Shown one piece after another: positions 34,141 through 46,769 of a DNA stretch of 64,000 bases. Each line of letters starts with the position of its first letter. Positions within the stretch are counted from its first letter, which is position 1. The translations under genes and the position numbers were made by a program. Source of the stretch: Polytrichum commune (taxonomy: Eukaryota > Streptophyta > Polytrichopsida > Polytrichales > Polytrichaceae). The stretch covers positions 42,128,440 through 42,192,439 of the forward strand of contig OX485807.1 in the NCBI GenBank assembly GCA_950295325.1, in the 5' to 3' direction. The notes below the pieces were generated by a model. It made no database searches. It had not been told where the DNA came from and was given only the letters and a program-made list of their open reading frames with translations.

Positions 34141-37100
34141 CATGTTTAATGTAAGTAGATCAACATCCTGACCCTTGATTTTGTGGCTTCCTCTTTGTCT
34201 GAATTTTGGTTAGATATGGACATATCTCCTCGCAAACCCCAACTTGCCACAATTGTTACTTGACTACACAAATTTCAACCTTGTGGTGACCATAGTAGGA
34301 CCAACTAGGTGTGGATTTTTGCTCACACTCCTTTGAAAATTCAAATAGTGTAGCTTGACACACGATCTAGAGCAAGCGAACAATGACCATCAAATGTTTC
34401 AATCAATAAGGAACCGACTTTCAAAGTTTTTGGCCCATTCCATGTGCTCATCGCACCCATGAAGTCTTCAAATGTTTATAATATATATTCATTGGCCACC
34501 AATTATAGGGAAAGAGAAATAACCTTCTAGAGTTTGCGGTCACTTGATTTTTGAGGGCGGGAAGGAGTACTGTAGCACCATAGTTGGCTCATGCACCTCG
34601 AAACGAATAATTTTATTTAATATATGAAAAATGAGGTTTGTGAACTTAAAATATGATTTATGAAATTTTGTCAATCTTATGATTTATTTATTTATTATTT
34701 TTGGGTAAGGTCCACTAGTACTGGAAATAGGTTGTTGTTTTTTTGATTCATTCATGGCGGCTTCTTGCCCTTAAACCTAAGTATCCACCTTTACCTTACT
34801 TAGTGTGGCATCTTGTTTGTCTTTGCACAGTGTACGTATGTGTTAGGTCTTTTGTATGTATTTGCAATTTGACATGTGTGAGAAGAGCGTTAGAAATGGC
34901 ACCAAAACAACGACGGATTGATTTTGCTTTTATCCCTATTAGCAAGGAGGAGAGGGAGGTGGATATAGAAAGAGAGTTTGCTGCTTTGAGTGAGCAGGGG
35001 GTGCCGAGCCATTAACATGTTGGCGTGCAACCTCTTATGGCGCGTTGACGTGGTTGGAGCTTAGAAGAGTCCAAAATTTCCATAAATTAGTTTTTCCTAA
35101 TATAAATTTTCACTTATTCATTTGATTGGGTTCATAATTTCCCATCTTTTTTGGTTTTTTATTTGAGAATTATTTGTGCACTAACAAGCTATGGTGCTAC
35201 GGTATAGAAGGTGCCTCTCTCTCAAATTTTGATGGGCACTAAGGTTTTGGAAACTATTTGGTTTGCATTGGTGAGATAAGCATGTGACTTCGAAAATAAC
35301 CCAAGAAACAAATTTTTGATACACCAACAATATAGGAGTGATTGCTAGAGACCTTATTATTACTAAGATGGCCTTCCTTTTAGTGTGCAAGTCGGAGAAC
35401 CAAGCAGTTCTTATATTGCAACTAGAGGAATATCAAACAAGTTAGGATATTTGCACTATTCTCATAAGTAATAGGAAATTTATCAAGCCTTTGAATTTTG
35501 TGGGTATGGAGTACGATCCGATTCACTAGAAATGTGTCTCACAGGATCTTGAGCATGAGAACATGCATCCATGTTGCTTGATGTTGAGCAGACACATGAT
35601 CCATTGGATGGAACACCTATTTTTATACTCAGACATTGGACAACGTTTGAGGAAATGTGATGCTTGTTGTTTTGATTCAAGGTCTTGACTATGCAACCAA
35701 CATTGATGATTTTACAAGTTTTGGGTGCAACTTGAGTATGGGTGCAATCTCTGGTGATGAAGTTGGGACATAATTGAAGGATTCAAAACGCTTAGTTGTT
35801 GTACATGGTGATGTTGCATCATTTCGTGTTAAACTAGCAATCTCATGAAGTTTGATCTTGCCATTGAGAGCATTAGGGTGGGCAGTTCGGTTAAGGTGGT
35901 TAGATGAGGTTCATTTTGGTGTAAGGGATGCATGTTGGGTTCAATTAAATCCCGATTCATGCGGATGGTTTGAAGTATCTAGCAAGTGAACTTGGTACAC
36001 CTACCATTATCCTAGTTGTGGGAATAGAGGTGACAAACTATAGGGTTTGTGAGGAGGAAAGAGTGGCACATGTGAATGATGAAGATGCATATATGTGGTG
36101 GCCCCATTTACCAAGTTTCAACTAAACTTAAGTGATAGATCAATTTCTTAAGTTTAATCTCACTTTATCTCTTTGTCCAAAACCGATGCACCGCTGAAGC
36201 TGGCATGCTGAACCTAATGTGTGAGGCTCCGCCCAAACTTGCACCTTCGTCTTCTAGCTGCTGTAAAGTGAGCTCTTCCCCGCCGTCTCCAACTGATCAG
36301 ACATTGATGGATTCCATTGCACTTTGACTTTCATGTCGGGCCTCAAAACCAAGCTTGGCAGAGGCGAACGGTTATGACTTTTCTCAAGAGCAAGATGATC
36401 TAGATGTGGAGGATTTGGAGAGCTAAGGAGTGTGGGATCTGCAAGTCTATCGAGAGCTTTTTGTTGCATCAAGTTGTAGATATGCTCACGGCGATCCAAC
36501 GCCAAACATCCCAAGTTTTGTTAGCCTCATGATTCATGTAAGCTCCTACTTCCATTCTCATTATTTTGGCATTTTGTATGAGGTTGAAACCTGTATAGCA
36601 ACATAGGTGGAAGTCGAGAAGGACTATATATATTTTGTGTCCTTGTCTTAAATCTATGAAGATTTTTTGGACTGTCATTGTCTTTGGAGCGACGAGGGTT
36701 TCATTGATGTTCAGACCATGTCTAAGAAATCAACCGCCGAGGTGTTCCTATATCATGATTTCATGAGTTTTTAAGAGATTTGATGCTTAAAGGGGTCGCA
36801 ATTGCATGCTCTTATGCTGAATGGAATCAATAACATATATTTGGGGGAGTGCATGTAGGTGTTGTAGTACCACGTTAGTTGCCTCCTTTTGCTAGCTTTG
36901 GGAACCGAGGCTTGGAGTTTTGAACAATGCCTGGTTTGAACAATGTCAAACCTCACATTGAGTTAAGTTAACGTGGCGCCAAGACTAATTTATGTTGAGG
37001 AGTATATTCAAGAGTACTTCAAGGTGAGCATACAATTACTTTCATGTCGAACGGTCAAGTAGTTTGCATGTGTGTTTTGTCATATGGGAGTATGTGAGCC

Positions 37101-38518
37101 GAGTTATCTGTTATATTACTGGAACAAAGTCATAGTGAGATTTTTATTTGTTCCGCGATAAAATGTCGCAAAGTATGGTCAAATTTTAAACCATGTAGTG
37201 TGGACGATGGGAGTCATCCATGCATCGAGTTTTGTGCTCCACAAATCACATATGCTTTACTTTACTCTTCAATAAGCATTTCTTTCGTCCTCAATGTGGT
37301 GATGTTGGGGCTAAATTCACAAATATTCAATTTATGATGACTACAATCCTCAAATTCTCATTCTAGAAAGCTATGTCCAATAAATGTAATAGGGTTGCCT
37401 CATATTATTTAGAGGCATAATATAGTTGTGGATACAACGGAAACATAAGTTTAGAAGTTTCAAAATATTATAGGGTTATGATAATAGGGGTCAAGGACTT
37501 GAAATATATTACGTGGATATAGGATGCTTGATGATTGGGATGCATAGTATTGGTTGATGAGTCATATGAGGCTCATTCAATAATGCTTATGGATAATTTG
37601 TAAACACCCTCTGCTTTGCATGCTTTTTGGCTCCTCAGCGGTGAAAACCAATCAATTTCAATGACTTTTCGTCCATAACCTTGTCCTCAAATCAAACATT
37701 TGGATTAATGTTCTTTGAACTCCCCAAGACATGAACTTTCCTTTTCCATTTTTAGTTTACTTGACATAGTATTGTTCAAAAAAATATAAGCAAATGCAAC
37801 CAAATTCATTAGGATAAGCCGCATGTATAGCAACTTGTTTGCTTATATCTTGCATGGAACTCTATAAGGCATCCTCTATGATAAGAATCAATAATGCAAT
37901 CGGTATTGAAATCAACATATCTGGCTGAATTTTCTTTTGATGTAATCTTTGCATTTTATGCTTGCAAAATACTTGAGTCTTGTAACTTCACCATGGTAGA
38001 TGAAAATAGGATCTAAGTTTGTTGTTCTTAATACTATGTTTATGGCTTGTATGAGGAGGTTGCCTACGTTACTCATTGGATTTCCTATGTTAATCATTGT
38101 TAATGATTAGTGGTGCATACCATGACTTCTTGAATTGCATGGGAACTCACACAAGAAAATTTCCCCAAGCAATATAATTGAGCTCACACAAAAACATGTG
38201 GCCCTATTATTAATGTTGGGAGAATTAGAAGGAATAAAGATTTCATTACAAACACAATTAGACTAGGAGAACAAATGAAACATGCTCTTTGAGGGCTTCT
38301 TTTGTGTTGGCCCATTATCCATCTTTATTTGAAATCTTAGGGCTTCACCTAGATCAAGAATTCTCAATTAGAATGAGTTTTGAGACTGTGAATTGGAGAG
38401 GTGTTTAAAATAAATGTTTCTACTAAGTAAAATTGGGAGTATGGCTTTTGTGTTTGTTACCAAAGTCATAGATTGAAATGTTGGCAAAATTGATGTAAAA
38501 TGTAGGTTTAATTCCGTC
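34141..38518. other. Long intergenic stretch upstream of the kinase-NB-ARC-LRR gene
   Basis: No gene is supported. A plus ORF of 90 codons at 34743-35015 ends with a charged segment (MAPKQRRIDFAFIPISKEER) that could be a gene remnant, but no family is recognised. Other frames are short. The last few hundred bases should hold the promoter of the gene starting at 38519; no distinct TATA box was identified. Confidence 0.35.
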
Positions 38519-41500
38519 ATGGCCATGGAGCTGCGACAATTATTGGTGAAGCAACTGTCAATGTTGTGGCCGTTCATCATCACTTGCTTCGTATACTTCT
38601 TGACACATGTTCACAAAGAGGCACCACATCAATGTGAGTTTTCAGAATTTTTGCAATGGAAAGCAAAAGAAATGTTCAAAATGCAAATTATTCTCCGACG
38701 AGATGATATGTTGAATAAGCGACAATGCACAAATCTTGTGACCAAGCTCTCTACAACCATGGATAGTATTATTGAGATGATGACATCCATCAAGCAATCC
38801 ATCGAAGTTAGGGTTGTGGTGATGGAGTTACGTCATATCATACAAAAAGGGGGAGCATTGGTATATGAATGTGGGAGTGGAGATTGGTGCCGTGCAGCTC
38901 TTTTCCAATTAAACAACAAAGAGGCCTTTCGGGAACTCGTTTTTGATTTGGAGTGTTGTTGGGAGGCAGTGCACGAGATATACTTGACAAAGCATCCAAA
39001 TCCACAAAACTACAAAATGTGTAAGGATTTGAATGTGGCTACTTTGAAGGAAGTTGAAGGCGATGAACAAGACTTGCAGAACAAACTTGAAAGTGTGCTC
39101 GAGGACTCCAAAGAATATAGATTAGCAAAGCATTTGTTGAAGAGATTGAAATGTGACTTGCAACAAGTGGAAGGCGGAGAATTGGATGCTTTGGAAATAC
39201 CTAAAGACTTTCCAAAACCTGAGCTCGAAGAACGAGTGGGTGTTGGTGCTTCAGGATTAGTGTACAAATCAAAATGGTTGGGAATAGCAAGTGCAACAAA
39301 AACGGTGAAGGTTCTAGAAGATTGTTCTGGTTTTCGCAAAGAAGTTGGGATTTTGGCAGGCTTGAGCCACCCAAACCTCATCAAATACTTTTGTTGTGGA
39401 ATAGATGATGAACGGAAGGAGTTACATTTGGTGATGGAGTTGATGGACACGAGTTTGACAAAAATGTTGGAGAAGCACAATAAGACATTCTTACCATACA
39501 TTGTCGCAATTGATGTTATGCTTCAAATTGGACAAGGCATGTGGTATCTTCATGACATGCATGTTGCCCATCTTGACTTAAAGCCAGACAATGTGCTTTT
39601 GAGCTCCATGACCATTGATGGCGCAAAGGATACAAATCCTTACCATTTTAATGTCAAATTGATCGATTATGGCACTTCCAAATTGGAAGTTCAAAGCAAA
39701 CCGCAAACACGAAAGGTTGAATATATTGTTGGTACACCAAGGTATATGGCTCCTGAGCAAATGGACAAAAATCTAGCTTGTATGGCATGCCCTTTCCAAG
39801 CGGATGTATGGTCTTTTGCTATGACATGTTCAGAGATTCTTTCACAGAAGGTACCATTTCATGACACAAATAAAGTGAGCGACATTCTTCAAAAAATAAA
39901 GAAGGGTGAAAGGCCAAAGCTACCTATCAATTGTGGGGAGCTTACAAAATTGATGGAGGAATGTTGGATGGAGGATCCCTTACAAAGGCCAACATTCTCC
40001 GATATTTGCAAGAGACTTGTAGGTTTGAAGAAAATGTTCATGAAGGGAACATCTTTGAATGATATGGTTCCGCAATTTTATGGAGTTAGGAGCCTTTTCC
40101 AAAAGATGTCAACAACACCGAAAGGTTGCAAAGAAGAAATAACTCACGGTAGTGAGAAGGTAAATGCCACTTCCATTACAATGTGCTCGCTATTCAAGTT
40201 ACTCTCAATTTATTAATTGCTTTGATTCGTTATTGTGCATGTTTGAAGTTGAACATGCATTTTTGGTGGTAAGGTATAATATTTTTTATTGACATTATAT
40301 TTATATGTTGTACAAATAGGTGTTTGATGGAATATTACTCGATGATCCAACGGTGGTTGGTCTCGAGAACAGGTTTGCAAGAGTGAAAGATCACCTCAGA
40401 GATGTGAATACCTTGGGTATTGTCGGTATGGGTGGAATAGGGAAGACCACATTGGCGAAGGCCGTATTTGATGATGTGAGGTCCACATATGATGCGTCAT
40501 GCTTTGTCGGGCAATTAAAACGTAGGAGTCCACTTGATATTCTACGTGAAATTTTATCAAAATCTGGTGTTGACAAAGAAGCCCGGGATTTATTGCATGC
40601 GCACAAATTGATGGAAGAATTGTTGGAAAAAAAGAAAGTCCTTTTGATCTTGGACGATGTTAAGGATGAAGCTCAAGTGGATGATATTATACCAAAGGTC
40701 GTCTTAGATCGGAGCAAGGGCTCCACACTTATTATAACAACTCGTGATTGGGGTGCAATTAGAAATCGAGTGGGGGCAAGCGGCACAAAATTTGATGTGA
40801 GCAAGTTAGGTGATGATGCAACAAGAACTCTCTTCAACATTCATTCTTCTTGGGAAACATCTCATTTTTCATCACAATTTAATGATATACATGACATGAT
40901 TGTTGAAGCTTGCAAGGGCTTGCCTTTGAGTTTGAAAGTGGTGGGGGCATACTTACGTGGAAAAGGAAAGTTGCGAAGTTGGGAACGCGCATTGCAAAGG
41001 ATGAAAAGGGGAAGAAATTTGGACGGGGAGGATGATGAGATATGGAATACCTTGAGAGTAAGCTTCGATGATGGTTTAACTCAAGAAGAAAAAAATATGT
41101 TTTTGGACATAGCTTGCTTCTTCGGTGGAGATGTGTATCCTAGTGGCATGTCTAAAGAAAGAGCCCTACGCATATGGACTGATAACAACATCCCTCCAAT
41201 TTCCGCATTGGAGAATTTGGTCAATCGGGCATTGGTAACCATAGAAATTGATGATGATGGTGATGAAATTTTGCAAATGCACGACCACCTACGTGCCATG
41301 GGACAAATGATTGCTGAGAAAGAACATGTCGGTACTCGAATTTGGAACGCAAACGGGCTTACAAGTTGCTTGGTATTTTACTAACATTGGCTATATTGGG
41401 ACATTCTCTTATGTATTATAATTGCAAATGATCTCTTCAAACATTTGGCTCGATGCAAAACCTTCAATTTAAAATGACATTTCGGGTGCATATTTGATAA

Positions 41501-44500
41501 AATGTTAGCATGTTATAGATGCTTAGCACAAACTCATGTCATGTACTAATACTTAGAAAAATCTACACAAGTACAATATGCTAATACTTTTATGTATTCT
41601 CAAAAACAGGATGTGGGAAAACTTCAAGGTTGTTTTTATTTTGGCGATGGAATAAGCCACATCCTATCTCAATATGGTGGTTTGAGCTATCTTCGCCTAT
41701 TGAGATTTGACAGCAAAGACATGGAGATCTCAAATATCATCAACAACATACACTGCATTTGTTCACTTGCTGCACGCTCTTTCAATTTGAAATGTTTTAT
41801 GATAGACATACAACCATATATTTGGGGTGAGATGACTTTGAGGACTTGTGAAAATCTATTAACAAACGCACATCTTTGGAAACGTTTTGTAAAATTACAA
41901 GTATTGCAATTGCGAGGATGTTCATTCTTGAATCTAATACCGAAGGAAATATTTTCAATCACCACTTTAATGGAAGTTGACCTACAATATTGTACGAGCT
42001 TGACAACTATACCGGAGGGATTGGGGAACTTGACTTCTTTGACAACCCTGGATTTGAGGTATTGTATGAGCTTGACAACGATACCGGAGGGATTGGGGAA
42101 CTTGACTTCTTTGACAACCCTAGATTTGAGGCAGTGTACGAAGTTGACAACGATACCGAAGGGATTGGGGAACTTGACTTCTTTGACAACCCTGGATTTG
42201 AGTTTTTGTGAGAGCTTGACAACGATACCGGAGGGATTGGGGAACTTGACTTCTTTGACAACCCTGGATTTGAGTTTTTGTGAGAGGTTGACAACGATAC
42301 CGGAGGGATTGGGGAACTTGACTTCTTTGACAACCCTAGATTTGAGGCAGTGTACGAAGTTGACAACGATACCGGAGGGATTGGGGAACTTGACTTCTTT
42401 GACAACCCTGAATTTGAGGTATTGTAAGAGCTTGACAACGATACCGGAGGGATTGGGGAACTTGACTTCTTTGACAACCCTGGATTTGAGGTTTTGTAAG
42501 AGCTTGACAACGATACCGGAGGGATTGGGGAACTTGACTTCTTTGACAACCCTGGATTTGTACGAGTGTGAGAGCTTGACAACGATACCGGAGGGATTGG
42601 GGAACTTGACTTCTTTGACAACCCTAGATTTGAGGCAGTGTACGAAGTTGACAACGATACCGGAGGGATTGGGGAACTTGACTTCTTTGACAACCCTGGA
42701 TTTGTACGAGTGTGAGAGCTTGACAACGATACCGGAGGGATTGGGGAAGTTGACTTCTTTGACAACCCTGGATTTGAGGTATTGTAAGAGCTTGACAACG
42801 ATACCGGAGGGATTGGGGAACTTGACTTCTTTGACAACCCTGGATTTGAGTTTTTGTAAGAGCTTGACAACGATACCGGAGGGATTGGGGAACTTGACTT
42901 CTTTGACAACCCTGGATTTGAGGTATTGTCATAGCTTGACAACGATACCGGAGGGATTGGGGAACTTGACTTCTTTGACAACCCTTGATTTGGTGTTGTG
43001 TACGAGCTTGACAACGATACCGGAGGGATTGGGGAAGTTGACTTCTTTGACAACCCTGGATTTGAGGTATTGTAAGAGCTTGACAACGATACCGGAGGGA
43101 TTGGGGAACTTGACTTCTTTGACAACCCTGGATTTGAGATTTTGTAAGAGCTTGACAACGATACCGGAGGGATTGGGGATTTTGACTTCTTTGACAACCC
43201 TGGATTTGAGGTATTGTAAGAGCTTGACAACGATACCGGAGGGATTGGGGAACTTGACTTCTTTGACAACCCTGGATTTGTACGAGTGTGAGAGCTTGAC
43301 AACGATAGCGGAGGGATTGGGGAACTTGACTTCTTTGACAACCCTGGATTTGAGGTATTGTAAGAGCTTGACAACGATACCGGAGGGATTGGGGAACTTG
43401 ACTTCTTTGACAACCTTGGATTTGAGGTATTGTAAGAGCTTGACAACGATACCGGAGGGATTGGGGAACTTGACTTCTTTGACAACCCTGGATTTGAGTT
43501 TTTGTGAGAGCTTGACAACGATACCGGAGGGATTGGGGAACTTGACTTCTTTGACAACCCTGGATTTGAGTTTTTGTGAGAGGTTGACAACGATACCGGA
43601 GGGATTGGGGAACTTGACTTCTTTGACAACCCTAGATTTGAGGCAGTGTACGAAGTTGACAACGATACCGGAGGGATTGGGGAACTTGACTTCTTTGACA
43701 ACCCTGGATTTGATGGGGTGTAAGAGCTTGACAACGATACCGGAGGGATTGGGGAAGTTGACTTCTTTGACAACCCTGGATTTGAGGTATTGTAAGAGCT
43801 TGACAACGATACCGGAGGGATTGGGGAACTTGACTTCTTTGACAACCCTGGATTTGTACGAGTGTGAGAGCTTGACAACGATACCGGAGGGATTGGGGAA
43901 CTTGACTTCTTTGACAACCCTGGATTTGAGGTATTGTAAGAGCTTGACAACGATACCGGAGGGATTGGGGAACTTGAGTTCCTTGACAACCCTTAATTTG
44001 TTATGGTGTACGAGCTTGACAACGATACCGGAGGGATTGGGGAACTTGACTTCTTTGACAACCCTGAATTTGAGTTTTTGTAAGAGCTTGACAACGATAC
44101 CAGAGGGATTGGGGAACTTGACTTCTTTGACAACCCTGGATTTGAGGTGGTGTGAGAGCTTGACAACGATACCGGAGGGATTGGGGAACTTGAATTCTTT
44201 GACAACCCTAGATTTGAGGCAGTGTATGAAGTTGACAACGATACCAGAGGGATTGGGGAACTTGAGTTCCTTGACAACCCTTGATTTGGTGTTGTGTACG
44301 AGCTTGACAACGATACCGGAGGGATTGGGGAAGTTGACTTCTTTGACAACCCTGGATTTGAGGTATTGTAAGAGCTTGACAACGATACCGGAGGGATTGG
44401 GGAACTTGACTTCTTTGACAACCCTGGATTTGAGTTTTTGTAAGAGCTTGACAACGATACCGGAGGGATTGGGGAACTTGACTTCTTTGGCAACCCTGGA

Positions 44501-44570
44501 TTTGTACGAGTGTGAGAGCTTGACAAGGATACCGGAGGGATATGTTGAGTACAACACTACCAAGAGATGA
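38519..44570 (+). CDS. Helical domain-kinase-NB-ARC-LRR (PNL-type) immune receptor, C-terminus supplied by an LTR
   Basis: Three exons: 38519-40159, 40320-41372 and 41610-44570; introns have GTAAATG/ATAG and GTATTTT/ACAG borders and all junctions are phase 0. The product is about 1,884 residues. Residues 65-160 are helical and resemble the four-helix N-terminus of plant MLKL/RPW8-like proteins. The kinase (about 238-505) has GVGASG, Lys264, Glu275, HLD (351-353) in place of HRD, DYG (383-385) and APE (411-413). The NB-ARC has GMGGIGKTT (about 583), LLILDDV, a TTRD motif, GLPLSL, MFLDIACFFGG and MHD (about 866). LRRs start near residue 1030: 35 copies of a 24-residue unit. Kinase-NB-ARC-LRR fusions are known from mosses as intracellular immune receptors. 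A solo LTR ends the protein after nine extra residues (YVEYNTTKR). The start has a good ATG context, but residues 1-64 contain a hydrophobic patch and may be mispredicted. Confidence 0.85.
41997..44540 (+). repeat. 35-copy 72-bp tandem array encoding 24-residue LRRs
   Basis: The unit is LTTIPEGLGNLTSLTTLDLxxCxx. Copies are almost identical in DNA. Differences fall nearly all in the bases for the two residues after LDL and the two after Cys (RY.KS, RQ.TK, SF.ES, YE.ES, VL.TS, LW.TS, MG.KS). Blocks recur, for example SF.ES-SF.ER-RQ.TK at repeats 3-5 and 21-23, showing duplication by unequal exchange. Confidence 0.95.
44538..44542. repeat. 5-bp target duplication, left copy (GGATA)
   Basis: Pairs with GGATT at 46765-46769 across the LTR. 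The uninterrupted LRR repeat has GGATT here, so the left copy has one substitution. Confidence 0.7.
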
Positions 44571-46764
44571 AGACAACAAAATCGAGAGAAGGAAGTGCCT
44601 AACGGCACTTAATCACAAGCACTCAAAACTAGGCTAAGAGGATTCACGGAGAAGAAGAAGAAAAACACCGAAGAAGAACACCGAAGAAGAACGCCGAAGA
44701 GGAGTTCGGAGCTCAACCACGGTATTGGGCTCCCTTTCCACGGAGATACAAGGAAGTCGCGCGGTTATAGGGTCCCTTACCCACGGCAATGGGCCCCCAG
44801 CGGTTTAGTGTAGGAAAACTTAGAATTTAGAGATAGGGACTATTATATAAGTATGAAAGGGCTTATATGAGGAGTATATAGGGGTATATAGGGATATTAT
44901 GAAGTATGTAGGACTTCAATTACATTCCATTAGTATAAGTATATGGGATTTTGAAGGAAGAATATTAAGCAATTACGAGAAGTATAAGGGCATTAAGGAG
45001 TATATAGGAATATGGTACATTCGACTAGTATGATCATTGAAATCTAAATCAATGAATATGAAGATTTGATGGATTCTCAAAAAGGATTTGGAATGTAGCC
45101 ACGACAAAGATATAGTGGATCTTAGAAGGACGAACATTAGAGTGGTAAAACGGTTATAACCGTTTATGATAGATATCATCTACATATGTCGGAGATAGAT
45201 GGTTATCTAAGGAAGTGAAGTTAACAACCACTCTAAATATAGATTTTGGGTTAGGAAGAAAAGACTATATAAAGGGAGCAATTTTAGGAGACTACACCTC
45301 ATTTTCAATACGACGAAGTTATCTTAAATTTGAGTGTCAAGAATCACTTGAAGCTTTTGTAACTCTCCTCTCGAGGAACTTTTTGCAATATACTTATCTT
45401 TTCTACAACATGAGTGATCTCTCTTACCTCTCTCTCTCAAATTGAACTACGAGTCGTCAATGGTACTTTGTAGCTTAAGAGATTGACAAATGAGAGAAGA
45501 GTAGATACTTTTGAGAAAGAACTCAAAAGATTAGTGTGAGGGTGAGAACAAAGCGCTCAAGATATTTTGGAGAATCAATAGAACTTGAGAGAAATTGATA
45601 TGAGAAAGCAAATGTCAATTTATACAACTTGAGTGAAGGAAATAAGATTATCTCTCTCAAGCGGAACTTATCATTGATCTCCTCAAAAGGAAATTATATA
45701 ATTATAAAGAGTTGAAGATTAAGATTGTATTGACAAGTATTGCATGCATAACTCAATTATTTGTGAGTAAGACTTTGTGATGAATACTAAACTCTTGAGA
45801 AAATGATAATTGAGAGAAAACTCATTAACATAAACTATATGTGTAACTCGTATATGTGATAATGATTAGGTGACTTATGCATATTGAACTTACTCTATAA
45901 TTTATACTTACATTGATTGACAAGATATTATTTAACAAAGATTGATTGAGTGAATATTTGCAAAGATTATTATTGAAGCTTATTTCTTTAAGTTTCTTTG
46001 TGAGTTGTTGGATGTCATTACAATTTAAAGGATTATCTATTCAAGAGAAGATCTCTCTCTCTCTCTTGAGCAAAACTCAAGAGAGATAGGTTTACTTCTC
46101 GTCATCAAGAAACACTTTATAGTAAAAGTGTTTTTAAGATACTTTGTGAGTTGTTGGATGTCATTACAAGTGAAGGATCGACTATCAAAGAGAAGAGTTC
46201 TCTCTCTTGAGTAAAACTCAAGAGAGTTATAATTACTATCGTCATCAAGAAACACTTTGAAGTTAAACGTGACATTGCAAAACAATCAATGATGTGTTCA
46301 TGAAATTATAACTACTATATGCATACATGTCAAGTTACAATATTATAAGTAGTAACACTTGAGCTTAAAAAGGAAGACTCAAGAATATTAGATCTTCTTC
46401 ATCATTATTAGATTACTATCATTTGTGTGATTGATGTTTATGAACTATGAACCTTAAGGATTCATATAACTTATTGAAAACTATATTATTATCAAGGATA
46501 TTGTTACACCTCTTGAAGCTTTCTTTAAATCTAATGGTTCTTATTATCAATGATGCCTTACATTGAGAGTAAGAATTAAGATAATGAGAATGTGTTCACT
46601 CCAATAATTATATTCATATCATAAGGAGAAGAGAGGGATTATTAATTTGAGACCGAACATATTAATGAGGCACGGTAGTTCTCAAGCGAATATAAATTTA
46701 GGTGATGTCTCACCGTGAGTCTTCTTGAGCTAAATTGCAAGGGAACGACCCACGGGGTGCATCA
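44543..46764 (+). mobile_element. Solo LTR, family 2 (2.22 kb), inserted in the LRR array
   Basis: Begins TGTTGAGTACAAC, ends GGTGCATCA, flanked by GGATA/GGATT. No gag-pol ORF, no second LTR and no internal domain were found, so it is best read as a solo LTR left by recombination, or a non-autonomous element. It has a TATA box about 720 bp in, and two tandem copies of a ~140-bp block (about 45995-46135 and 46136-46270). Confidence 0.75.
45266..45273 (+). promoter_or_regulatory. TATA box of the LTR in the LRR gene
   Basis: TATATAAA precedes a purine-rich start region. If active, transcription would run toward the stranded LRR tail. Confidence 0.4.
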
Positions 46765-46769
46765 GGATT

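Noticed and set aside
42007..43989. 660-codon minus-strand ORF of SSPIPPVSLSS-type repeats
   Set aside because: It is the mirror of the LRR array: the 72-bp unit has no stop in this frame. The sense strand encodes a coherent receptor with introns and known motifs, so the antisense frame is not annotated as a gene.
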